From Anammoximicrobium sp964645045 (GTDB lineage Bacteria > Planctomycetota > Planctomycetia > Pirellulales > Pirellulaceae), in the NCBI GenBank assembly GCA_964645045.1, contig CAZXYZ010000041.1:19225-83224 (forward strand): a DNA stretch of 64,000 bases, in the 5' to 3' direction. Below are positions 44,676 to 54,175 of the stretch, in pieces (position 1 is the stretch's first letter; the number at the start of each line of letters is the position of its first letter). The translations under genes were made by a program, and so were the position numbers. A model generated the notes under the pieces. The model worked only from the letters and a program-made list of their open reading frames with translations. It ran no database searches and was not told the DNA's origin.

Positions 44676-45161
44676 ATGTCGGACAATAAATCCTCCCCAG
44701 CGTTGATGGAGCCGCTGATCCGCTCCAAGACGTTTGAAGAAACCGAAATGGACATCACGTCCATGATCGACTTGACGTTCTTGCTGCTCATTTTCTTTTT
44801 GGTCGCCGGAAAAATGGATCCGTCGGGCGCGCTTCAGTTGCCGCCCGCGCGGTACGGGATGCCGGTGGTCGAGAAATCGTCGATCATTGTCACCTTGGCG
44901 GCGGGCGACGACGGCAAGGCGGTCGTGTACTGCGGCAATGGCATCGTCGATCAAAATCGCGTGAGCGGCAGCGACTTGGCGGCGCAGGAGGAAAAGGTGG
45001 CGGGCTACGTCGAGCAGGAATTCCTGGCCGGGGCGAAGCAGAATGTGCTGATCAAGGCGGCCAAAGGGATCAAGACGCGCGAAGTGATGCGGATTGCCAA
45101 GGCCGCGACACGCAACGAGAGCGTCCAGCAGTTGTATGTCGCGGTGACGGAGGTGAAATAA
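44676..45161 (+). CDS. ExbD/TolR protein, first copy
   Basis: The 161-residue protein has the ExbD layout: a short cytoplasmic start, one helix with the conserved Asp in ITSMIDLTFLLLIFFLVA (residues ~25-44), and a periplasmic domain ending in VQQLYVAVTEV. The Asp sits in the proton path of the ExbB channel. AAGGA lies before the ATG, and the second ExbD gene follows only 4 bp after the stop. Confidence 0.93.
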   Translation: MSDNKSSPALMEPLIRSKTFEETEMDITSMIDLTFLLLIFFLVAGKMDPSGALQLPPARYGMPVVEKSSIIVTLAAGDDGKAVVYCGNGIVDQNRVSGSDLAAQEEKVAGYVEQEFLAGAKQNVLIKAAKGIKTREVMRIAKAATRNESVQQLYVAVTEVK

Positions 45162-45165
45162 CGCG

Positions 45166-45813
45166 GTGGCTTATACGTTTCTCTGCCCATCCTGCCAGGT
45201 CCAGCACTCGGTGCCGGACCATTTGATCGGCCGCCGCGTCCGTTGTCGGCAATGCGGGCAGGCGATCGTGGTGCCGCAGCCGGCGAAGGCGAAAGCGGCG
45301 TCGGCCGAGACACGGGTGGTGGAGGAGCGGGACCGCGGAGCGGCCGAGGAAGCCCTGATCCCGACCAAGAGATTCAAGCCTCCGGAAGCCGAGATGGACA
45401 TGACGCCGATGTGCGACGTCACGTTTCAGCTGCTGATTTTCTTCATGGTGACCGCCGCTTTTGCCATGCAGAAATCGATTGAAATCCCCAAACCGAAACA
45501 GGACGCGCCCAGCACGCAGGTCGTCGCCAAGGATCCCGAGGAGGATCCGGCCTACGTCACGGTCTATGTGGACGAGTTCAATACGTATCGCGTCGTGACT
45601 CCGGATTGGGATGTGGAAGCGCCGAGCGAACAGGAACTATTGCGGAAGCTGCGCGAGGCCCGTAACGCCGGCAGCGGCGGCGTGGCGCCGAGCAAGCTGC
45701 TGGTCAAAGCGCACGGGGATTCGCTGCACGAAAAAGTGGTCGCGGCCCTGGACGCAGGGACCGAAGTGGGGATGGAACAGGTCCAGCTTATGACTATTGA
45801 GGAAAGTGAATGA
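45166..45813 (+). CDS. ExbD/TolR protein with N-terminal zinc ribbon, second copy
   Basis: The GTG start gives 215 residues. The first ~35 form a zinc ribbon with CPSC at 7-10 and CRQC at 27-30, a motif common on planctomycete membrane proteins. A linker to about 70 leads to the ExbD helix with conserved Asp (MTPMCDVTFQLLIFFMV, ~79-95) and a periplasmic domain. The ribbon should lie in the cytoplasm. Its stop overlaps the next start (ATGA). Two different ExbD partners per ExbB suggest a hetero-dimer. Confidence 0.9.
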   Translation: MAYTFLCPSCQVQHSVPDHLIGRRVRCRQCGQAIVVPQPAKAKAASAETRVVEERDRGAAEEALIPTKRFKPPEAEMDMTPMCDVTFQLLIFFMVTAAFAMQKSIEIPKPKQDAPSTQVVAKDPEEDPAYVTVYVDEFNTYRVVTPDWDVEAPSEQELLRKLREARNAGSGGVAPSKLLVKAHGDSLHEKVVAALDAGTEVGMEQVQLMTIEESE

Positions 45814-48800
45814 CGCCGATGTCCGCGGACCGCTTTCTCGATCGACTGGAACAAACCGGCCTGTTGGAGGCTTGGTTCCTGCAGACTCTGCGGGATCAGA
45901 CGGCGTCGTCCAAGACGCCCCCTACGGCCGATTCGATTGCCAAACGGCTGGTCCGGAGTGGGCACCTGACCAAGCTGCAGGCAGCGAAGCTGCTCGCGGA
46001 CTTGGAGGACGACACGGCAGAACCTCCGGCTACGCCCAAGAAGCCAGCGGCCGGCTCAGGCAAATCGGCAGACAGCCGCGGCAAGGCCAAGCCGGCGCCC
46101 TCGATCGACGAAGAACTGGGGTTGGCGCCGCTGGGAGACGAGCCGGACTTGGGCTTGGCGCCATTACCGGAAGACGCCCCGGCGAAGCCGGCCGAGGACG
46201 AGGACGTCGTGCTGCTGGAGGATGCCAGCGCAACAGCGCCGGCGCCCGCCAGACCGGCGGTCCCGCGGCCGCTGCGCGAACCCGCCGGACTCAAGCCGCT
46301 CGAACCCGTCAGCGGATTAAAGCCGCTGGAGTCCCTCGGCGGCTTGCAGCCCCTGGACGCGGCCGACGGTTTGCAGCCGTTGGCTGATGCCGGCGGGCTC
46401 CAGGCCCTGGACGAACAGGCGCTGTCGAGCGGCGGTCTCCAGGAACCATCGGATGCGCTGCAGAAGGGCGCTCGACGGGCACCTAAGAAACGGCCGTCCG
46501 GCAGCCCGTGGGATTCCACCCTGATGTATGCCGGGGGCGGGGGCCTGCTCCTGCTGCTGATTATCGGTCTGGTCCTCTGGTACACGCTGACCCGCGGCAG
46601 CGCGGCCGAGTTGCTCCAGGCGGCCGACGAGGCGTATCGTTCCGGGTCGTACAGCCAGGCGATTCCTAACTACGAAAGGTTCCTGGCCAGTTACCCCGAT
46701 GATCCCAACGTGAGCCTGGCCCGCGTGCGCATCGGGACCGCGCGGATTCGGCAGGTGCTGGAAGGTTCCAAGGACAAGCAACCGGCGCTGAAGGCCGTCG
46801 AAGAAACCTTGCCGACGATCGAGAACGAGGCGGCGTTCGACGAGGCCCGGGCCGAACTGGCTTCGATCCTGCCGGAAATCGCCGAAGGATTTTCCCAGCC
46901 GGCCAAGACCGAAGCGGACATGAAGAAGGCACAGGCGTTGGTCGATTTGGCCGCACAGGCCATGAAGCTGGTCAACAATCCGGGATATATTCCCACCTCG
47001 CTGCGCAAGCCCGTCGAAGCTCGCATCGAAAAGATCACCGAAGATATCGAACTGGCCAAGCGGAACATCAACCAGAACAAGCGGCTGGCGGAAACCGTGG
47101 CGGCCATCCGCCAGGCTGTCCAAGCGGGCAAGACGGTCGAGGCCTACGAGGTCCGCCGCAAACTACTCGGCGAGTATCCGGGCTTGGACCAGAACGCCCA
47201 ACTGGTAGAAGCCGTGCTGGCGATCGCTCAGCGCGAGCGGGATCTGGTCAAGGCCGTGGAAGATCCGGTCGTGGCCGCCCAAGAGGACCGCCCGTCGGTG
47301 GCCGAGTTCCGAGTCGCCTTGGCCAGCCGCCGGGGCACGGGCAAGCCCGGCAACGACCAGCAGATGGTGTGCTTCCTGGCTCGCGGATCCGTCTATGGGC
47401 TGCAGGCTTCGACCGGCCAGCTGAAATGGCGCCGCAGCGTGGGTTATGACACGCTGGCCAACCCGCAGCCACTGGCCAGGCAGCCGGGGGCGGACGTGAT
47501 CGCCGTCGATAGCCAGCACCAGGAACTGCTGCGGCTCAAGGGCGACACCGGCCAGCTGGTGTGGCGGACCCCGCTCGGCGAGCGTTTCTCCGAGCCGATC
47601 GTCAAGGGCGCGCAGATCCTGGTCGCAACCCAGGGCGGGCGGGTCTTGGGTATCGACGCCGAGACGGGCAATGCCACGGGACAAGTCAGAATCCCCCAGA
47701 CCCTGCAGCTCGGGCCGGGCCTGAGCGACAAGGGGCACCTGTACCAGGTCGGCGAGCACTCCAACGTGTACGTGCTGGACGAAGTCACCCTGGAGTGCAA
47801 GGAAGTCTACTACTTGGGACATAAGCCCGGCTCGGTGGCAGCGCCCCCCGTGCTGGCCTTGGGCCACCTGTTCCTGGTCGAGAACAGCGGGGCGGATTAC
47901 AGCGACTTGCACGTGCTGGCGACGGACGCCAACGGGCTGTCGCTCAAGCCGGCGATTAAACCGATCCGCTTGCAAGGCCGCGTGCAGGTGCCCCTAATCT
48001 TGGCCGCCGCCCGCGTGATGGTGGTCACGGACCTCGGGGCCATCCGCGTGTTCGAAGTCAACACGGCCAACGCCAAGAACCCGGTGGCCGACATCGTCGA
48101 GGCGGTGGTCGCATCGTACAAGACGGCCGTTATCGGGTATCCGGTGTTCGACAGCGGCCGGCTGTGGGTGGGCGACGAGCGGTTTACGAAGTACGACGTG
48201 CAGACGTCGCGGAACCGCTTGATCCGCCAGTGGATCAAGGACGAGCGGGATGTGTTCGTGGCCCCGCCCCAGGTGATCGGCGACACCGTCTATCACTTGC
48301 GGCGGCGCAAAGACTCGCCGGCCTACACGGCTGCCGCCATTGTCGGCGAGGACGGCAAAGTGTTGTGGGAGGTCGACCTGGCGGTGCCCGCGTCGCTGCT
48401 GACCGTCGACATGGAGCGCAAGCAAGTGCATTCCGTTTCCGCGCAGGCCGAGCTGTTCGAACTGACCCCGGAAGTCTTTCAGGTCGGGGTCGTCGACCAG
48501 GCCGCTGCGGCGGCCGGCGCCGCGGCCCGCGGGAAACCGTTCACCGAGGTTCAGGCGATGGACCAAGGACGATGGGCGCTGGCCAGTGCCCGGGAACGCG
48601 GGCACGTGGTGGTGTACGATCCGAACGCCGCCACGCCCGATGCACGGCTGCGGGACGTGCTGCTCAAGGCGGCAGGCACGGCCCAAGTTGCCGCCACGCC
48701 CGCGTTTGGCCTCGGCGGGCTCATCGCACCCCTGGACAACGGACAGGTCCTGTTGCTCGACCCCACCACCGGAGACAACAAACTCCTGCCGTTCCAGCCG

Positions 48801-49436
48801 ACCGTGGAAGCGGGCAGTAAAGTCGCTTGGCAGAGGGCGGTCGTGGTCGGGACCGAGCAGCGCGAATTTGTGATCGCCGATAACCGTCGCAAATTGTTTC
48901 GCGTCGGCGTCAAAGATCAACCCGAGCCGCACTTGGCCGAGTTGGCTCAAGTCCAGCTCGAAGTCGACATTGTCTCGCCGCTGGCGGCCGTGGGTGACAC
49001 GGTCTATGCCGTCGTCCGAGGCACCAACAGCGACACCATCCTGTCGATCGGGGCGACGGATCTGGCGGCGGGCAAAGAGTGGCCGGTCGAGGGCCGAGTT
49101 GTCTGGGGTCCGGAAACGTTGAACGATCTGGTCTTGGTGGCCACCGACCGGCAAACGCTGCTGGCGTTCGAGGCGGGCCAGAAGCAGCGTTGGACCAGCC
49201 CGTTAAGCTATGGCCCGCTGGTCGGCCGGCCTTTGCCGGTCTCGGGCAACCTGCTGCTGGCGTCGCTGTCCGGGACGGTGTGGATGATCTCCGGTCAGGA
49301 CGGCAAGGAGTTGACCAAGGCCGAGGTCGGCGAACCGCTTGGCGCCGGCCCGGTCGCCTTTGCCAACGGCAGCCGGCTGCTCGTGTCCGCAGCCGACGGC
49401 ACCTTGCTGGTGATCCGGGCGCTGGCGGCACCGTAG
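45810..49436 (+). CDS. Membrane-anchored PQQ-like propeller protein with cytoplasmic repeat region
   Basis: The 1208-residue protein starts with a ~70-residue helical domain (MSADRFLDRLEQTGLLEAW... type found at the start of some planctomycete kinases and receptors). From ~156 to 205 come repeats of the type GLKPLEPVSGLKPLESLGG. One membrane helix is at ~240-260. Outside it, residues ~265-300 look like a TPR (EAYRSGSYSQAIPNYERFLASYPDDP), a coiled-coil region follows, and ~500-1208 is a PQQ-like propeller. The helix after a cytoplasmic N-terminus places the propeller in the periplasm. Its start is coupled to the ExbD gene, so it is the likely effector or reader of this ExbBD complex. Exact role unknown. 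Confidence 0.85.
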   Translation: MTPMSADRFLDRLEQTGLLEAWFLQTLRDQTASSKTPPTADSIAKRLVRSGHLTKLQAAKLLADLEDDTAEPPATPKKPAAGSGKSADSRGKAKPAPSIDEELGLAPLGDEPDLGLAPLPEDAPAKPAEDEDVVLLEDASATAPAPARPAVPRPLREPAGLKPLEPVSGLKPLESLGGLQPLDAADGLQPLADAGGLQALDEQALSSGGLQEPSDALQKGARRAPKKRPSGSPWDSTLMYAGGGGLLLLLIIGLVLWYTLTRGSAAELLQAADEAYRSGSYSQAIPNYERFLASYPDDPNVSLARVRIGTARIRQVLEGSKDKQPALKAVEETLPTIENEAAFDEARAELASILPEIAEGFSQPAKTEADMKKAQALVDLAAQAMKLVNNPGYIPTSLRKPVEARIEKITEDIELAKRNINQNKRLAETVAAIRQAVQAGKTVEAYEVRRKLLGEYPGLDQNAQLVEAVLAIAQRERDLVKAVEDPVVAAQEDRPSVAEFRVALASRRGTGKPGNDQQMVCFLARGSVYGLQASTGQLKWRRSVGYDTLANPQPLARQPGADVIAVDSQHQELLRLKGDTGQLVWRTPLGERFSEPIVKGAQILVATQGGRVLGIDAETGNATGQVRIPQTLQLGPGLSDKGHLYQVGEHSNVYVLDEVTLECKEVYYLGHKPGSVAAPPVLALGHLFLVENSGADYSDLHVLATDANGLSLKPAIKPIRLQGRVQVPLILAAARVMVVTDLGAIRVFEVNTANAKNPVADIVEAVVASYKTAVIGYPVFDSGRLWVGDERFTKYDVQTSRNRLIRQWIKDERDVFVAPPQVIGDTVYHLRRRKDSPAYTAAAIVGEDGKVLWEVDLAVPASLLTVDMERKQVHSVSAQAELFELTPEVFQVGVVDQAAAAAGAAARGKPFTEVQAMDQGRWALASARERGHVVVYDPNAATPDARLRDVLLKAAGTAQVAATPAFGLGGLIAPLDNGQVLLLDPTTGDNKLLPFQPTVEAGSKVAWQRAVVVGTEQREFVIADNRRKLFRVGVKDQPEPHLAELAQVQLEVDIVSPLAAVGDTVYAVVRGTNSDTILSIGATDLAAGKEWPVEGRVVWGPETLNDLVLVATDRQTLLAFEAGQKQRWTSPLSYGPLVGRPLPVSGNLLLASLSGTVWMISGQDGKELTKAEVGEPLGAGPVAFANGSRLLVSAADGTLLVIRALAAP

Positions 49437-49642
49437 CCACCAAGGCGAGCGGCGATATGAAGGGTATACGTGGGCCGGATCTGCAATCCGCCCTGGACGG
49501 TTGGAAAAAACAGTGGGGCGAAATAGCGCCATCAAAGCTCCGCTTCCGCGATAAGTGCCGAAACCTGTCGATTTACGACACGTTTCATTTTTGTCCGAGC
49601 ACTGGAACATCGGACACTTGCTTACTTCCTTTGGTGGAAATT

Positions 49643-50820
49643 AGATTACCGGCGACCGCCCCGCCGCCCCCGCCGGCTTCGTTCCCTCGAAAGACCGCTT
49701 CCTGCAAATCGCCGCCCGCAAGGGAGTCATGGTTAGCAACGGCTACCACGGCTACTACGTGGACGGGCCGGAGTGGATCGACAGCAGCCCCGCCGCCGAA
49801 GCCGTCCGCGCCCTGGCCGACAACGCCAAGTCCCCCGACCAGCAGGGCGAACGGGGCGGCGTCAGCCCCCCGGTGAATTCTCCCCGCCAGCTGGAAATCA
49901 AGCGGATGATCGACCAGCTCCGCAACGTGGACATCGAAGGCTTCTTCCCCACGCCCGACGCCGTAATCGACATGATGCTCGCCGCGGCCGACATGCACGA
50001 CGGCCAGACGGTCCTCGAACCCTCGGCCGGCATCGGCTCCATCTGCGACCGCGTCAAGCAGGCTTTCCCTCACACGGACCTCGACGCCGTGGAACTGCGG
50101 GACTCGCTTGCCAAGATCCTCGTCGCCAAGGGCCACGCCGTGGTCGGCCGCGACTTCACCGCCTGGAACGGCAACGGCCGCCAGTACGACCGCGTGCTGA
50201 TGAACCCGCCGTTCGAGAAGGGCGCCGACATGGCCCACGTCCGGCAGGCTTTCAATCACGTCAAGGCCGGCGGCCGGCTGGTCGCCATCATGTCCAACGG
50301 CTTCCGCTTCCGCCAAACCAGCCGGGCCACTGGCTTCCGCGCGTGGATGAGGGCTATCAACGAAGCCGACCGCATGACCCCGCAGGCCGAAGTGATGTGG
50401 CTGGATGGTCTCGAAAAGCTGCCGGCCAAGGTGGTCGTCGTGTTCACCACGAACAACCTTCACAAGCTGACCGACCGCTTCGTCCGCCGCTGCGAAGTCC
50501 AGCGGTTCGACGCCACCAGCGACGAATTCCGCGACGGCATGGTGGACGTGGTTCGCCAGGTCTGGAAGCGGGAGACCGGCAGCGACCTGGACACGATTCC
50601 GCAGGACCTTGGCAAGTTCGAGTTGGGCAGCGACGAATACTCGATCGGCTTGGCCCTGCAGCAGATCGCCCCCTACCTGCGCACCGGCGATCCCCTGCCC
50701 GCCTCGTTCACGGTGCCGATCGTCCGCGAGGACCGTAAGCCAAAACTGGTCGCCACCTATGGCAGCACGAAGGTGGCGGAGTTCAACGCCAACGAAAACC
50801 GCAGACGAAACCGGAGCTGA
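49643..50820 (+). pseudogene. Methyltransferase/AAA+ chimera, phage- or ICE-like
   Basis: The frame is open from 49643; the first ATG is 49729, so 363 residues are certain. Residues ~70-205 are a class I DNA-methyltransferase-type fold: FFPTPDAVIDMM, VLEPSAGIGSI as motif I and VLMNPPFEKG as the catalytic NPPF motif (159-162). At ~207-215 the sequence changes to INEADRMTPQAE, which looks like a Walker B of a AAA+ ATPase, followed by sensor-1 FTTNN (239-243) and LTDRFVRRCEV. No Walker A is present. The normal methyltransferase C-terminus is missing. The simplest reading is a deletion that fused two adjacent genes. Whether the product works is unknown. Confidence 0.75.
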
Positions 50821-50907
50821 TCGTGCCGGCTGATGGAGACGCCGATTCCCGCGGATGGTAATAGATGGTAACCCGGTTTTGGTTTACCAGCTCCTGCCAG
50901 CCGTTCC

Positions 50908-51255
50908 CTACAACGGCAGGTACTCCACGCAATTCTCCATGTCCACCGGCTCGTAGACGGAAGCCAGCAGTTCGAGGTCGCGGATGGCTTGTCCGACGGT
51001 AATCCGCAGCTGATGCGAATACACCACGCCGCTGAAGCGTTCACCGGCGGCCTGTCGGCGGGCCGCTTCCTGCAGTAAGTCGTCATCTTGACTGACAAGG
51101 ACTCGCCCCAACTGCGTCGCTCGATGCAGGAGGGCTGGATCTTCGTATCGGGCGGCCCCGTCTTCCTGCGCGGTCAGCACATCCACACCGCGTCGCCGAA
51201 GCCCTGCGGTGATCGCCCAGCGGATATGCACATTCATGTACAGGGCAACGCTCAC
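50908..51255 (-). CDS. DUF5615 PIN-like toxin candidate
   Basis: The GTG start at 51255 overlaps the antitoxin-like gene stop (GTGA, 51252-51255); the product has 115 residues. The family begins with a short strand carrying an acidic residue; here the segment reads LYMNVHIRWAITAGLRRRG, where an Asp would normally be expected at the Asn. The other acidic positions (VDVLTAQEDGA and VLVSQDDDLL) are present. DUF5615 proteins have a PIN-like nuclease fold and pair with DUF433 proteins as VapBC-type modules. The Asp-to-Asn change might reduce activity. Confidence 0.8.
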   Translation of the reverse strand: MSVALYMNVHIRWAITAGLRRRGVDVLTAQEDGAARYEDPALLHRATQLGRVLVSQDDDLLQEAARRQAAGERFSGVVYSHQLRITVGQAIRDLELLASVYEPVDMENCVEYLPL

Positions 51256-51569
51256 GGCAGTCTCCCCAAGGCTCGCAGACGCTGTCGCCCTGGCGAATCC
51301 AGCGACGCCCTGCGGCACCGATCGAACTCCGCGAGCTGTTGGTCGATCTCCTGGTCCAAGGCGGCTCGATTGTCATGGTAGTACGTCAGCGCCGCGTGGA
51401 TTTGAGCCAGCGACAGGTATCCCCGGTGCTGCTCATAGATCTCTTCCGCAGACGACCCATGAGCCAGCTGCTCCATCGCAACCTCTAGCACCTTGATGTT
51501 TGTGTCGTCCAGCCAAGCCACGCCGCGTTCGTCCAGCCATACATGGCTCGTCATTATTGCTGTTGACAT
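51252..51569 (-). CDS. DUF433 antitoxin-like protein
   Basis: The start at 51569 has AAGGGAAG upstream and gives 105 residues. The DUF433 pattern is clear: HVWLDERGVAWLDDTNIKVLEVAMEQLAHGSSAEEIYEQHRGYLSLAQIHAALTYYHDN in family terms, a small winged/helical DNA-binding type domain (described here in pieces: VAWLDDTNIKVLEV near 17-30 and YLSLAQIHAALTYYHDN near 50-66). The C-terminal tail is charged and may cover the toxin. It lies upstream of the PIN-like gene with a 4-bp overlap. Confidence 0.85.
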   Translation of the reverse strand: MSTAIMTSHVWLDERGVAWLDDTNIKVLEVAMEQLAHGSSAEEIYEQHRGYLSLAQIHAALTYYHDNRAALDQEIDQQLAEFDRCRRASLDSPGRQRLRALGRLP

Positions 51570-51793
51570 ACCGCTTCCCTTGCTGAATTCCAGGGTCTCA
51601 CCCAACGTATTCTAGCACGGCCAGCGGTCGGGGATAACGCATACACCGGACTTGCCCATCCGCTCGTACACAAATGAATGCGTCACTGACGGCGCGGTGG
51701 TGATGCTTGTAATCGGCCGAGAAGAGACTCATGCACATCTGGCTGTAAACACTGCTTCGCACACGGGGTCAACGGCGTGTCTCCAGGATCCGT

Positions 51794-53436
51794 CTAGTTC
51801 TGAAGTTCCTCGAGAATTTCCGACAAACGTTTCCACATCAATTTCAAGCGGGCCTCCAGAAACTTATCGTAACTCTCAAATTTCCAGAGCTTGGGATCGT
51901 TTGGAATCATATGCCGAAGGAAGATTTCAGAATCCTTGAATTCCTGAAAATATTCTTCTGGCGGCGCATCGCCGATCCCCGAATTGATGGACGGAGCGAT
52001 AAGGGTCAGGTTACCGATGCAGTTGATAAAGTCATCGCGAGTTTCGCCATGTTCCTTGAGGAATTCTCTTGGGAATATGTGATGCACAGCAGCGTCCTCG
52101 CTGATAAGATTCTTGCCCGCCCAGTCGGTGGCATCGTTGCGGTGAAGCAGCACATCGAGAAGCATAAGGTACCCTTTACCGGTGCGCCCGCGCAAAACGT
52201 TAAAACGCTCATCCGTAATATCCCGTTTGTTGATGTTGTTGGCGCGCGGGGGCCGGCCCTTCATGGCATTGAGCATTGCATCTAGGGGAAAGTAGCCTTT
52301 GCCCGAGCGGATCAATGCCAAGTCATCCTCAATTTTCCAATTGGCCGATGAGGAATAGATTCCATTGAAGGACCCCACAAGGAACCAATAGAGCATCCGC
52401 CTGCGATCCTTGGGTGGGATCTTCTTGTCTGATGAAAACTTTCGCGTCAACGCGAAATCAAAAAGTGGCAGTAGCGTGTTCTGCGATGGCACGAACTGCG
52501 ATGATGCCATGCCAAATTCCTTCCCGAGCATGTCGAGCACCACCCCGTCGCGGTCTCAACCTGGGATAAGGCTTCTCCGATTTGCGGCGTCTTCCCGGCG
52601 TAACGTTCCTTGAGATTCTGCATCGCCCGTCGAAAAGAGGTGATTTTCGTAAGTTGGTTTTGAGATAAGCCCAATCGCGAGAAGACGAAACGGACTAATG
52701 GTTCAAGGTCAAGTTCAAACGAGTCCGACAGCACCTCATGCAACTGTATGATACGGTCCTTCTCTTTGCGGGGAAAGACGGCTGCAAAGAACGAAAGGAA
52801 CATTTCTAAGTTACCGATCTTGACGCCGGCGGAGTTTACCCTGGTGAAGATCTCGGCGATCTTTTCATAAGCTTGTTCGTCGTCGGCGGAGTCGGTTTTC
52901 AACACATACATCGGAAGTTGATAGCCAACTATTTTGCGTCCCACCTCATCAATGACCTTTTTGCACACAGCCTTGTAATCCTTCTGGAGTTTCAGGAGGC
53001 TGTCAGTATCTGCCAAGGCCGCCCTCACGATTAGTGAGACATCGATGCCTTTCTTCTCGCTGAGGTAGAACTTCCCAGTCTCCGGAACGTAGGAGATAGC
53101 CGACGTACGAATAGTCTTGTCGCCTCGCTCAATTTGCCAACCTCCATTCATCATCAACGATAGAGCTGTTAGTCTCTGCTGCCCGTCCAGCACATAGCGA
53201 TGAGGTCCCTCCACATCTTTGCCGATGAGTGGAGCGCTTGGGAATTCGGAAGACGGCTCCCAAATGATGATCGCACCAATGGGGTAGCCGTTGACGATGG
53301 AATCTACTAAGTCGCGCACGTCCTCGGCATCCCACACAAATTGCCGTTGTATCGTGGGGATTCGTAGCGTGTAGGCTTCCTCGTTCCAGAAGGTGCTGAG
53401 TGGGGTCAACTGGGGCTTTATCGACTGAATCTTCAT
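51794..53436 (-). pseudogene. GmrSD-like (DUF262 + DUF1524) restriction gene with a frameshift
   Basis: Read from 53436 (AGAGGAA ten nt upstream) the N-terminal half is a DUF262 domain: RIPTIQRQFVWDAEDVRDL near 25-43 and YVLDGQQRLTAL near 82-93. The C-terminal half, in another frame, is DUF1524 with an HNH-like VHHIFPREFL and NCIGNLTLIAPSIN. The two frames meet near 52543, where GACGGGGTGG would read through correctly if one G were added. The joined product would be ~547 residues, normal for the family. These are type IV-style modification-dependent nucleases. The base composition is lower in GC than its neighbours, suggesting acquisition. The break could be real or a sequencing error. Confidence 0.85.
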
Positions 53437-53828
53437 CTGTTGGTTCCTCTCCAGATTGTTTCGTGTTGGGGGCAGACACTGTTCAAGGCCGTCTGCAACC
53501 CTCCATCGCCGACACGGAATAAAGAATGTCTCCGGCGTTTGCACGTTTGACAAAGCTATCGGACTCACCCAGCGGCGTATCGTGAAGACCTAGCATTGGC
53601 AGCACTCACGTGACATCGGGCCGAGGCAGAGGACGCCGCGGTAGGTAGGTGCGATTCTTGCCGCCGCCGGCGTCCCCTGACTCGATTGGAAGTCCGAAAC
53701 GGAGCGACCGTTGCGGACACCCGACGGTAGAATTCTACCTTCCCGCCGGATCTGCCGCCAGTCAGCCTCGCATAGGATCGTGGACCGCGTCGCCCTCTGA
53801 CCGATTGGTTGCCTCGCAGGGCGTTGCC
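53437..53828. other. Gene-free 0.4-kb stretch
   Basis: It holds the upstream region of the GmrSD-like gene and a 14-bp palindrome GGTAGAATTCTACC near 53730. A small minus-strand frame (53590-53865) has no recognisable content. Confidence 0.5.
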
Positions 53829-54175
53829 GTCGGCCGCTAGGAGCCACGCAGACGGCCAACGGCAAGCGGACGTTCCTGAAGTGGGCGCAGGATTACATCG
53901 TCCTGCCGACCGTGCGCGTGCCGGACCACTGGGACCAGCGGCTGCGGCCCGGCCAGCCGTCGCTGGGCAGCGGGGCCGTCATCACCACCCGCGGGCTCGA
54001 CTCCGCGATCCGCGGCGTGCTGGTCGGCACGAAACGCCCCGACCTGGTGATCATCGACGACCCGGAGACCCGCGACTCGGCCCGCAGCGGCGTCCAGACG
54101 GACCTCCGCGCCCGCACGATCGAGGCGGACTTGGCCGGCCTCGGCGGTCCCGGTACCTATTGGACCACAATTTAG
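53829..54175 (+). pseudogene. Phage terminase large subunit fragment
   Basis: Translation in the frame of 53912 gives TANGKRTFLKWAQDYI upstream and SGAVITTRGLDSAIRG, then DLVIIDDPETRDSARSG, which has a terminase-type Walker B (VIIDD) and its flanking E. The next part should continue with the coupling motif and nuclease domain, but the frame stops at 54175 after PGTYWTTI. No Walker A or start codon is visible upstream. It is a ~100-residue piece of an ATPase domain. The call rests on the Walker B neighbourhood and on the portal remnants downstream. Confidence 0.6.

Noticed and set aside
53590..53865. Small minus-strand coding frame between GmrSD-like gene and terminase remnant
   Set aside because: No family motifs, no ribosome binding site, and it overlaps the terminase remnant.
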